A stretch of DNA of 64,000 bases from Adiantum capillus-veneris (Eukaryota; Streptophyta; Polypodiopsida; Polypodiales; Pteridaceae). The notes beneath the pieces were generated by a model that did not search any database, had not been told where the DNA came from, and worked only from the letters and a program-made list of their open reading frames with translations. Position numbers and translations under genes: made by a program. Location of the stretch: contig CM043960.1 of assembly GCA_014529385.2 (NCBI GenBank), positions 40,346,781 through 40,410,780 of the forward strand. Reading direction: 5' to 3'. Below, in pieces: positions 32,661 through 44,739 of this stretch (position 1 is the stretch's first letter; every line of letters begins with the position of its first letter).

Positions 32661-35600
32661 CGAGTGTAAGATACGGCTCTTGTTTAAGTTTAGCATAATT
32701 GTTTGTTGTCTTGTGAAAATCCTTTTCTCACCTTTTGACCATGCGTCACATTGTTGCAATACCTGTGCTTTCACATTCTTGGACTCACATTGAGAGTGGT
32801 GACGGATGCATGTATCCACCGACCATGCATAAACTCTTGTAGTGGAATCTTAAGCATTGTCCTTGGTGGATCGACATGGATAGAGGTCATATTCTTGATA
32901 GAGAGAGAGAATTGCATGATGCGCATTTTGGAGGAGCCGCATCCATAGATCTTCCACCACCCCAAGCCATGGTTATTACTGATATTTTTTTTCTCCATAT
33001 GGCTAGGCTGCCTAGATTTGTAAGTTCGATTCATTGTTTCTTTGGCATGTACCCTAAAATTTGGTGGATTTACGAATTATAATTATTTTGGCACTTATTT
33101 CTAAATTGAAACAACAAGATTTTTGGAAAAGGACAAGCATGCATCTTCTACAAACCATGTGAATGATGATCCATTGTCCTTTGTCTAGGGCATAATATTG
33201 TTGTTTTTGTTGTTTGAGTATATTGTTTTTTTTTCTTGTGCTCGTGAATCATACATAATGCAGTTTGGTTGTAGTGATAATAGGTGTGTTGGTTTACTTT
33301 GAACCCCCAACACATGAGTTTGTAAAAATAAAGCATGTGGAGTCAACTTATTAGAAAAACCCATAAATTATATGTGAGCTTCCATTGAGCCCACAACTCC
33401 ATATGGTACCCCTCCTTGATCGCATCTCGACACACATGCAATTTTGTACCGGAAGCAATTAATAACTCACACTCATGATGTGATAACCATGATCTAAATA
33501 CTTTTTTTAGCATGTCTAACAAGTTCTTTACTTGGTTAAATGGGTTTTCCCATTCGATGAATGCATATAGTGGATCTCCAAGGAGCCTGGGATCCAAAAT
33601 TTTGATCTTATAGAGGGTAGCCTAATAACCATAACCTTTCACTTAAGCGGAATTTTGACATCACATAAATGAGAAAATGTTTAACATTTTATCTAAAGGG
33701 TTTGGCTTGATTCATAGCGGTTTGGGAGATATAACCAAAACAATGTTCCTACTACCTACATGATGTAAAAGAAAAGCGTGCTTTTTACGTATCTATGTGA
33801 TCATAAACACACTATATGCATACATCAACATACTAAACATGATAAGACAAGCATGAATTAACATTGTACACTTCTAGCAAGCCCATACATACCTATGTAC
33901 ATAAAAAACATTGTCCAAGAGTGTAGTCTCCCTACACGTAATGAAAATTAAAGTAGAGAGAGAAAGAGATGATGGCTATGGACTTTAGAGCTTCTTACCA
34001 TGATCAAAAAGTGATTTTTGATCATTAAAAGGTTTCTTGCTTTGCCGCAAGAGAGTGGTAACAAGAGCTACATAAGGTTTTTGCCATGAAGTTAATGGGG
34101 AGCGTGTTCACCATGAAAAGAGAAGAGAATATAGTAGAGAGAGAGTAGAGAAAGATGGTGAAGAGAATATAGTAGAGAGAGTAGAAAAAGATGGTTCTTC
34201 TTCTTCCCGAAAATGAGAGAGATCTTGTAATGGATACTGTGAAGGAGAGCTTGCAACACCTCCATATAATATGTATGTAGGGTTTTGTTGAGTTCTTTGT
34301 ATATGCAAACCCTTGAATATGAGCTCTACTACTCCTTGTATACAATTTTTCTAAGCCAGAGTGATGCCCGAGCCAAACCTTGGCACCTCATTTTTTTTAA
34401 AATCTGAGACTACTTTTGTGGAAAGCTTCCCCTCTTTTTCAAAATCAAGGAACTACTTTTAAAAGTCAAATTGCCCCACCGTTCAATCTTTCTGGTGCAA
34501 GACAAAAGTGGGCGCCTTATTTTTTGCCAAAGCTGAGGTTAATTTTATGGTAAGCTTCCCCTCTTTTCTAGAAACAAGAAACTGCTTTTAAAAGTCAACT
34601 TGCCCCACCATTCAATTTTTTTTGTGCAACCCACTTAGTAAAACAATATCTTGGCATCTAATGTGACAATAAGTGAACTAAACCATGACGAGATGCCTCG
34701 ACATAATCACGACACTCATCGTATTGCTTTGCATATTTACGATGCTGCTAATTATAAAAATAATCCCCATAAAAACCCATTTTTATGTTATTACCCCAAT
34801 GATATGTTGGTTATGCACATAAATGGTGATTTAAAATAATGTTTCTAATATCAAAAATCATGTTGGTGATTTTTGAAAGCACAAAAAGTAGAAAAAAAGC
34901 ACAAAAAGCACAAAAAAAAAACTAAAAATTGAACCACAGCTTCATCTGGTCTACCTGAGCTAAGAATCGAACTTGCTTTTATTTGAAAAGTGTTAAAATG
35001 CACGAAAAAAGTGATTTTTTAATAAAATTTAACCTTAGCTTTCTTGGACCTAGTAGAAGAAGGATCCTACCCTACTTTTCATTAATAAAAGCACCAAAAA
35101 GCACAAAAAGTTTTTTAAAAAAACCAAACTCTTCCAAGATTGAACCAAGTGTCCATATGACTTAATAGAACTTGAAAATGACCTTCTTTTCCACTTCAAA
35201 ACATTATAGAATTGCACAACAAGCATTTTAATCTAAAAATAAAGTAATGTTTATTGGGAATCCGTTTTTTTTAATTTTAAAACAAGACCCAAAAATCAAG
35301 GATCTTACACGAATGGCTTTCTTGTTAGCTATGACTATCCCAAAGCAGCAAACACAAAGTTAATATGCTATTGTGGAAGACAAGTGTTAGTGAGAGAACC
35401 TACTTGTTATCATTGTCACATCTCTATTTTTTTCCCCAATGATGGAGAGGGTGGGTAGAATTCAAAAGGTCCAGTAGTATGTGCATCAACCTATGAGATC
35501 TCTCCTCCCTAGTAACAACCTTCATATAATATATTTCCTCTTTGGAAAGATCTCGAGAAAGAATTTCCCTTAGCACCATGGCCCTCATTCTTGATATTGC

Positions 35601-35806
35601 CTCTTGGATTAAAACAATAAATGGTGGCCATTAATGGAAAAACTCTAAGGTGGTGGGCATGGGAAGATACTCAAGATAGGTAGTGGAATGGTGGTCTATG
35701 TCCTTTTTCTCTAATGGTATCTAGACTTTTTCCTCCACATGGATATGGATGCCATCCACCTCACCCTTGTCCATGAAGGGACTTTAGTCAAGGTAGTTAA
35801 AAGGGT
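32661..35806. other. No gene seen; AT-rich intergenic DNA
   Basis: The frames are short and lack motifs. An imperfect tandem duplication is at 34382-34629 and an A-rich, AAGCACAAAAA-repeating patch at about 34875-35115. I see nothing else. Confidence 0.5.
34382..34629. repeat. 129-bp imperfect tandem duplication
   Basis: 34382-34500 and 34511-34629 align throughout, both with GGAAAGCTTCCCCTC or GGTAAGCTTCCCCTC, then TTTTAAAAGTCAA and TTGCCCCACC. They are roughly 80 percent alike by eye. Confidence 0.75.
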
Positions 35807-35822
35807 GGGGGGGGGGGGGGGG

Positions 35823-35862
<40 letters not shown>
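35807..35862. repeat. G19 run followed by (AG)n
   Basis: Nineteen consecutive G residues run into about 18 AG units. The DNA from here to the next repeat (36510) has no gene I can identify. Confidence 0.95.
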
Positions 35863-35865
<3 letters not shown>

Positions 35866-36508
35866 TGTTGGCATTGATTGCTATATGCTGTTATAAGTCT
35901 ATGAGCTAGAAGGAATCTGAGTGGTTGGCCATGAGCTAAAATAAAACAATGAAGATGTGAAAATCCACCTACACCAATTGCTTATTGATGAAAATTGTTA
36001 TGATCGTATGTGTAGTGAATCTATCTATCAAAGATTGAACCCAAGATTGTTGCAACAAGAGGGTGGAATACATTCATAAGAGAGCAAGTGCACCTTTGAC
36101 GTGCTACATTGATGCACCAAACACTTATTTTCATGCTAGCAAAAAGTAGAAGGATATCAAGAGCACTCCACTTGCTGATTTCAACATTTTTAGCACCACC
36201 AAGTATCAATGGCTCAAGAGGAGAGAAATAGTAAGAGCTCTCCTAGATGATGGTGAACATGAAGAAACTATAGTCCAATCAGGTTGTGCCTATGACTATA
36301 AGATATCATGTTGCTTCCAATTATATGGAACTGGGTAGCTCCCACCAAAAGCCTTAAAGTAAAAGAAAAAGGCTGGCACTCTCTCACCGAGTCAAGAAAT
36401 AGCTGAGAGGGGGCCTTAAAGGTAGGTGTAGCTACTTCCAAGATGAGAATAAAGACAGTTATGATAGAAGAGTGTTATTTTGGTGTTGTCTACATGAAAA
36501 AAAGGTAG

Positions 36509-36681
<173 letters not shown>

Positions 36682-37381
36682 TAAAACATCCCTTATAATT
36701 GCAATGTCTGATAATTTGATGATAAGAGTTGAAATCAAATCATGAGAGGCTTGTGTAGGCAACTGAGGGTGGAGAAATTGAAGAGGATCAACCTATTAGA
36801 TGGTAATATCCAAGGTAAGTGCAAAGAAGCACTAGACTTGGCATTGTTGTGTTAGCTATTGAGTGTGTAGTAATTTGTAAATACTACACAATTAAAACCT
36901 AAAATGGTCAAAGTGAAGAACAAATTGGATAAAAGCATGAAAAAAGTCTACATTTTCCCATTCTAAATAATAATCCCGATGCAATTTTTTCAAATGTGGT
37001 GGTGCTATGTAAATTGGGCTGACCAAGAGTTCTAAGTTATAAGAGCAATGAGATTAGCAAGCTTAGGTGATTAGTTATGTGATTAGTGTGCTCACTAGTT
37101 TTTTGCTCCTAGACAATACTTAGACCTTACGTATAAAGGTCATTCTGTAAAATTTGAACTCACCTTTTGGAGAAGAAGTAAGCTTGGAGTTTCTCTAACT
37201 CCTTCTTCTCCCCCATTAATCTCTTTCCTACTTCCTAGCTATGCTTACGTGTGTGTTGCTTGCATTACTCTATGCTTGAGCATGCCTACTCTCTCCTTCT
37301 ATGCATTCCATGGTCACTATTTCCAAGCATGTGTGTGTATGAATTGTGAGACCCTAACTTTGTATGCTTCTCTGTTAGCTC

Positions 37382-37383
<2 letters not shown>

Positions 37384-37447
<64 letters not shown>
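37384..37447. repeat. (TG)n microsatellite
   Basis: About 32 perfect TG units, followed by a short ATACAATAT-repeating patch. Confidence 0.97.
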
Positions 37448-37449
<2 letters not shown>

Positions 37450-37540
37450 AATAACAATATACAATATACAATATACACCAAAGAATCCTTTTAGATCACA
37501 AAAGACACTAGAAACTATGTCAATGAAAAGGTGGTATAAT

Positions 37541-40084
37541 TCCCATTCATAGTACATAACGGTTATCATACATAAGTACTAAAATCAAGAGCCAGAAGAT
37601 ATAATAGTCCGCTATCTTCAAGCCAAGGAACTTTGAAAACCATAGCTGAGAAGGTAGCCCTCACAAGGGTTTTCAATCTCTAAAAAATAACCGAACAATG
37701 GATGATCTTCTGTTATTGTTGCAGTTGTCGTTGTAATCCCAAGGAAAGAATTGCTTACCTGCCACCATCCAAGAAAAGCAAGCATGTCAGAACTAGCATT
37801 ACTTGGGAAGACAGGTGTCAACAACTCCCTCCCCTTGTTATTGGTGTCAAAAATTACAACAAACACTCACAACATAACACGGATCAAATATTATGTTTAG
37901 AGACTGAGCCATTTGTTTATGATACTATTTTTATCATTTAATTTCCAGAAAAAATCTAACAGCACCTCCTTTGTTAATTGGATCAATTCTCAAAATTTCT
38001 AGTCTAATTCCATCTCATCCGAGACCCCAACATGAGGATTAAGGCTCTTTTTACCATCATTGGACAATTTGCGTGTAATGGAATTGACCTATTTAATTTG
38101 AGAGTAGCGGAAATTAATAAGAGTACTTTTGAGAAATGACTTTGTGAGCATAACGAGTGAACATAATTGAAGATAGCAACATAATCATAGCAATTAGCTA
38201 ACTTGGCATTAACAATACTTTTTCAAGAGAGAGAATTTAGAGAACATGACAACAGTTGAGGACCAAATTTATGTGGAGCCGGTCCCCCCTCCAATAGGCA
38301 TTTGTATTATGATTTCTCCCATTAAGAGAGACTTGCTACAATACATTCTTTGTGTTCCTTGTGACCTAGGTGATGAAATGAAGATGGAAAGCTTCATGCA
38401 CCACAAACATAACATAAACTTGAAGAAAATCTTTAACTATCCCAAGCCTCAGTCCCAAGACCTCAAACACCTTCGAAGGTGGAGAGAGCTAGCAGGGAAT
38501 GACGGTAGGGAAGAGGAAGAAGAAACATTTCGAAGGAGAAAGAATTAGTTCCTCACTTATCATAACTCTTGTTACTAGCATACATAATAGCATAGTAATT
38601 ATGAAGAAGGATATCGCAAGCTTAAGCATTGAAGCATGGCTCTTGGTTGGATTTGCACTCCATATCCAAGAGTGTTGGTGTAGGCTCTCAACCTCTACTT
38701 GCTTGGAGAAGGAGAGGGAGCTCTTGCACTTTGCATAGCACACAATGAGAGTGTTTGTGAGTGTGTGTGGGTGAGTATACCCCCTAGCTTGCTTGGGTCG
38801 AACCCCCTTGTAGCTCATTCTTGAAGCTCATTGGACCCCTCTAGGCCTAGCCAATCACAAGCAAGAGGCATTACAAGCAGCAAGGGTAGCCTTGAGACAA
38901 GTGTCCCCCTTTCCCCTTTGAGAGAGAGGGCTAGATAAATGCTAAATCATTGAATTAAATCTCCTAAATTATTATTGGACCCCTTGGGTGGCCAACCAAT
39001 AGGCTTCAGGCACACCATGAGGGCAACATGAGGAGGAACTTGACAAGTGTCCCTTTTGCTTTCTTTGTATTATGCATGCCTTGTGTGAGTGTGTGGGTGT
39101 TCTCTCTCATCCCCCCTCATGTAGGGATCTCCCCCTCCTTGTAGGGATTGAATCTTTGACTTTTGACACCTTAAGACCCTCATGTATAGGCCCAGTTCCC
39201 ACCACAAGCTTGGCTCATAAGCACTTTAAGCTTGGGTTGGGTTCTCACCTCAAGTGCAACCCTAGCATCTCAAGCATGCCAAGCACCTCAAGCATCTCAA
39301 TAATTAAGCACCTCAAGCAGCTCAAGAACCTCAATCATCAAGCACCTTAGTCATCAAGCAGGACAAGCACCTCAAGCTGGGTCGGGTTCCCACGCCTCAA
39401 GCTCAGCCCTAGCTTACCTAAGGTCAAAGGCCTTTTACACACATTATTGGAGGTCTTCAATGAAGCTAACCCTAAGGTCTTATGCTCCATTTGTTAGCCT
39501 TGCTCTTTGATAGACCATCTCTCATTTGGGCCCCTTTACCATTGGCCCCGTGTTGAGATAGATCTATAAGCACATGTCTATATCTTAACACTTGTTCCCG
39601 TTTATTCTCCCACATTAAGTGATCAATTTAATATGAGAAAATCATTTGGGTTGGTTAGATATTAGATATTAGATTTTATGACATTACCTCTCTCTTGAAA
39701 TCATAGTCGTCCTCGACTATGAGGTAGAAGAGATAAAGCCTTAGTCATTAGTCAATTTTACTTAGCGGGTAGAGGATCCCTTTTTACCGTACGACATCTG
39801 GGAGACATAGGTTCCGCAAGCATGTCTGCTCTCTAGTCCATTTCACTCTCCCAAAGTAGAGTGACAAATTCTACTTGGTGTTTGAGAGACGTCGTCATCA
39901 CAAACATGATTCTAAGCATGCATACTAGTTAAATTTGTGCACAATTAAAAAGAGGACTAGTCTTATAAGACAAAAACATGAGTCATTTAAAAGAAATTTG
40001 TACATTTGCTTACTCTAATGTAGCATTGTAAGCATTGACAAGGTTCATACTATCCTTAAGCTGTATTCCTTGCATCCATCTAGC
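37541..40084 (-). repeat. 3' LTR of the chromovirus
   Basis: Collinear with 44723-47307. The last 24 codons and stop of pol (WMQGIQLKDSMNLVNAYNAT) lie inside its right end. It contains an AGCACCTCA-type minisatellite at 39264-39378. It lacks about 30 bp that the other LTR has near 46990-47022. Confidence 0.85.
39264..39378. repeat. AGCAcCTCA minisatellite in the chromovirus LTR
   Basis: Irregular 9-12 bp units of the form CTCAAGCA(C/T)CTCAAGCA recur. The same array, differing by a few units, is at 46457-46570. Confidence 0.75.
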
Positions 40085-43000
40085 ATCTTCAAAAGAATAA
40101 TTTTTGAACTTAATAAGATACCGTCGGATAATCTTACCATGTTGTAGTACCTTGTCTTCATGCCGAAGGATAGCTTCGGGTTGTAGCACCTCTTCTTGGT
40201 CTTCAACTTCAGGAGGGTCTTCAATAATTGGTTCAGTTGGTGGCTCTCCTTTGTAGGGATTAAGTAGGCTTACATGAAAGGCATTGTGTATGAGCCAATG
40301 GTTGGGCAACTTGAGTTGATAAGCCATCTCATTGATGGGCTTCAAGATTTGGAAAGGACCATACTTTCTTTTTGCTAGTTTAGCATAATATTTTTGATGG
40401 CCCATAGGATTTTTGCCCGTCGTTTGCCTTAATCGAGCCTTAGGAAACTTGAGTAAGACCCAATCATTCTCTTTGAACATTAAGGCTCTTCTGTGCTTAT
40501 CAGCAACAGCTTTTTGCTTTTTTTGAGAGATGAATATAGCCTCCTTAATCTTTTGAAAAGATTCTTGTAGGTCACGGCTATACTCATCGGCGGCGAAGAT
40601 CTTCCCATGTACTTTGAGTAGCAAGGGACTTTTAGGTCTTCCCTCAATGATCTCAAAAGGTGCTTTTCCCGTAGAAGTATGTACAGTATTATTGTAGGCA
40701 TACTCTACAAGAGGTAAGTACTTTCCCATTGTGAGCGATGATCTACTTCAGTAACATAAGTCTTGAGTAGATCGAGTATCGTAAGATTGGCTATCTCACT
40801 TTGGCCATCCGTTTGTGGGTGATAGGCCGAAGACAAATTCAATCTTGTTCCTAGATTTTCAAAGAGACCTTTCTAGAAATTACTGGTCATTCTAGGATCT
40901 CTATCTGACACGATGGATGTGGGTAACCCATGGTGCTTGAAAATCTGAGATATGAAGAGAGTTGCCATTTGATGTGCCTTAATAGTCTTCTTGATAGGAA
41001 TAAAATGTGCTTGCTTGCTAAACCTATCAACTATTGTCCATATTCTTGTATTCCCATGGATAGACTTGGGTAATCCAAAGATGAAATCCATGGATATACT
41101 CTCCCATGGTGAATTTGGAATAGGCAATGGCTAGAGTAATCCAGGTTGCTTCCCTCTGTCATACTTGGTCTTTTGGCATACTACACATTTTGAAACATAC
41201 TCTTGTATGTCCACTTTCATGGTAGGCCAATAGAAGTACGTCTCTACTCCTCGGAGAGTAGGTTGAATACCTCTATGTCCCGCATATGGAGGAGCATGGG
41301 ATTCATACATAACTTTCTCACGAAGGGAATGGCTAACACATAGCCTATTGCCTTGGAGAAGATAACCATCCTGCAAGGTGAATGGTTCCTCTTTCTTCCC
41401 CAAAGCAAGGGCTGAAATTATGTCTCTAAAGTCAGGGTCAGTAGCATACTCATCTATCATAGAGGATAGATCATTGTGAGTAGCTATAGACACCGCATTA
41501 ACTTTGGGTCATCGTGAAAGTGCATCGGCCACTTGATTGGGCTTACCAACTATGTGAGCAATATGGAAATTAAATTGCGAAAGAAAATTTGCCCACCTCA
41601 TTTGTTTGTCGGAAAGCTTGGTTTGCGTCATGAAATACTTGAGACTTTGGTGGTCGGTTCATAGGATAAATGGAGTCCCCAATAGGTAGTGCTTCCATGT
41701 GTCTAGGGCATGCCAAGAACAGCTAAAAGCTCTTTCTCATAAATGCCCAAGACTCGTTCACATCAATATTGAGCCTTCGGCTCTCATATGCTATGGCATG
41801 CCCTTCTTGAAGCAAAACTGCTCCAAGGCAATCACCACAAGCATCACATTGGACCTCAAATGGCTTTGAGAGATCCGGAAGCACGAGGACTGGTTGGGAA
41901 GTAAGCTTCTCTTTGAGCTTTTCAAAAGCATTTTTCTCCTTAGCAGTCCATACAAACTTAACATTCTTCTTAGTTAAGTCGTGTAGTGGTCCTGATACTT
42001 GAGAGAATTTTGCTATGAAGCATCTATAGTATGCGCACATACCAACAAAGCTTCTTAGCTCATGTAGATATCTTGGGTTAGGCCATGCTTTTATTACCTC
42101 TAACTTTGATGGATCCATTAAGATACCATATTTAGAGATAATATGACCTAGGTATTGAATCTCTTGAAGGAAGAATTCGCTTTTCATTTGGTTGAGAAAA
42201 AGCTTGTTCTCCCTCAATGCTTGAAAAATCACTTGGAGATGTTGCTTATGTTCCTCCAAAGAGTTGGAGTAGATGATGATATCATCAAACAACACTCCAG
42301 TGAATTTGCGGTATGGTCTAAAAATTTTGTCCATCAAACGATTGAACGTAGCTGGTGCAAGTCAAGCCAAAAGGCATGACTAGATATTCATAAAGACCAA
42401 ACGTTGTGCAAAACGCGGTCTTTAAGATATCTTCATCCACTATCCTTATTTGATGATAGCCACTCTTAAGGTCAATCCTACTGAAGTAGGTAGAGCCTTG
42501 TAGCTTATCAAACAGATATTATACCCGAGTACGGGAAATCTGTTTTTGATAGTGATATGGTTTAGTGCTCGATAGTCCACACACATACGGTATGTACCAT
42601 CTTTCTTTTGCACTAAAAGGACTGGAGAACAAAAGGGAGAGGAACTAGGCCTCACCATTCCTTTGTCTACCAGCTCTTGTACTTGCCTCATGATCTCCTC
42701 TTGTTGAGCTTGTGAGACTCGATAAGGAGGCTTGTTAGGTGGTGAGCTTCCAGGAAGGAGCTCAATGTGATGGTCATCATCCCGTCGTTTTGGAGGTAAG
42801 TCCATAGGGATATCATCGATGAACACATCTTGGAATCCTTTTAGAAAATTAGACAAGTCTAACTCTTCTTGATTCCTACCATTTACATTTGATGAAACAT
42901 TAGTATCTTTTACAGACTCTTTGACAAAAATCATGTACGCAGAAACTGAGCTCTTCATTGGCTTATCAAAAGCAAGAGGATTTACAAGTGGAATAGTGCG

Positions 43001-44739
43001 ACCATGCTCACTAGCATCTATATACATGTTATTTCTCCTGTAGGTGAAGTAGATTCTCCTTTCAAGGAACTTCATGTTGGCAGCCATGCGATCAAACCAT
43101 GGTGCCCCTAGGATAACATCCTCATGTTGGAGAGGAGAGATGAAGAAGTCTTCTTTGTCGACATAGCTTTGGACATGAAGCCTCAACTTACCAATCAAGG
43201 GAGTAATGGAGGCTTGTTGTCCCTTGAAAGCTGCATCAGCCACTACTATATCTCCCATCTCAAAAGCTTGAATGCCCAACTTGGTGGCCAACTCCATTGA
43301 TATGAAGTTGAGAGTAGAGCCAGGGTCAAACAAGATGAAGGCATCATGCTCTCTTACCTTTACCCAAGCATAGGAAAGGGATGATCCTTTGCAATGAGCA
43401 TCCTCTTTTGGAGCTTTGATGGTGGAAGCCCTAGGAGTCTCATTGCGAGTATTCTTCTTGGGGCAAGAACGATAGCCATGTCCTTGCTCCCCACACTTGA
43501 AACACTTATGGTCCTTGCGAAAAGCTTCAATCTCTTCAGGAGAGAGTTTGTTTTTACCTTTGTAAACTCCCTTCTCCTTGGATCGATTGTTGTTGTTGTT
43601 GGAAGTGACTTAGGAAGTATTTTGAACATTAGTTTTTCCCTTTGCATCATTTTTGTCTTTGTTTTCCATGGGCTTGACATTACGTCTAGCCCCTTGATGG
43701 AAATTGATGTGTGAAGCAACCATGGTGCGATGGATTACTTCGCTAATAGTACCAGGCCATTGAGTGTTGATGTATTCGGCCATCTCTTTAGGTAATCCCG
43801 CACAAAATTGCTACCTTTGCTCGGCAAAGTCTATCTTTTGAAAGACAGTAGCCTTGAGATGTAAATCCCAAAACTTGTCTACGTACTTGTGGATAGACTC
43901 ATGAGAGAGAAGCTTCAAGCTGCGCCATTCAGTAAGCACTTTTTCTTTTGCATAGCTTGCAAGGAATTGCTTCATGATGGAAACTCGTAGAGTTTTCCAT
44001 GTCTTTGGGGCTTCACCATTGCCACGAAGGCTAGCCCACCATTGACGAGCTAATTTTTGGAAGTGCATAGCTACATGGCGTAGCTTGGAGGACTCTGTGA
44101 AGGCCTCATCTCCAAAGGCTGCATCAAATTGCTGGATGAAAGCCAACACTTTGTCGGTAGCACCAAAGGTGCCATCATAGGTGAGAAAAGAGATACTCTT
44201 TCCTCCCTCCTTGAACTTCTTTAGCTTTTGTGACCTTCGCCATGCAGGAAATGATTTGCGATGTCCTCCCCTCTTGTATTCTCTAGGCGAATAGCCATAA
44301 CTTTCGTCGGAAGAGGAGGAAGGTGAAGAAGAAGGAGAAGAAGGTGACCTCTTCCTAGCCCTTTTCTTCCTTTATTTCCTCTCTTGCCTTTCAGAGTGAT
44401 AAGGAGAAGGACTATGTGTTGATCTTTTCCTCTTGGGAGGAGTGGGCGATCGTCTAGACCGCCGTCTTCGTGGAGCCACATCTTCAGAGGAACTTAAACT
44501 TTCATTGCTTTCTTGCTCTTTGGATTCCTCCTCTCGAATGGGAGACAGTCTTCTTTTGGAGGTCTCTTCAAGAGGCCTCCTAAGCTCTCTCTCCTCTTGG
44601 AGAGGAAGGGAAATTCCATAAGCACGAAGTTGCTGAGTAACTTCGGCTTGCAAAGCAGGGTTGCTTATAGCTTGCTGCAACCTAGTGAGACGAGATAATT
44701 CACAAACATGGGAGCATCATCATCCCATTCATAGTACAT
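40010..44739 (-). pseudogene. Chromovirus Gag-Pol (multiple frameshifts)
   Basis: The reading may start inside the 5' LTR (ATG at 44739, YYEWDDDAPMFVNY). Gag: an Arg/Ser-rich stretch (44560-44380), then a core with LARQWWASL (44149-43811). Zinc knuckle [14 protein letters not shown] is near 43505-43465. The protease-like motif is [12 protein letters not shown] (~43335-43300), with DPG in place of [28 protein letters not shown] (~42640-42570) and LFDDIIIYS (~42290). RNase H follows to ~41720. The integrase has an H-H-C-C finger (YESHAPPYAGHRG to CVVCQK, 41310-41160), a core with MDFIFGLPKS and SDRDPRMTSNF, and the E-bearing AYHPQTDGQSE near 40820. The IN C-terminus and a chromodomain (AILRHEDKVLQHGKIIRRYL, 40170-40080) finish the chain. 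Breaks occur at ~42400, 41500-41720, 41130 and 40740-40870. Confidence 0.85.

Noticed and set aside
32587-33082. Short overlapping frames on both strands as a host gene
   Set aside because: Codons show no recognisable domain, and frames overlap on both strands with no splice pattern I could support.
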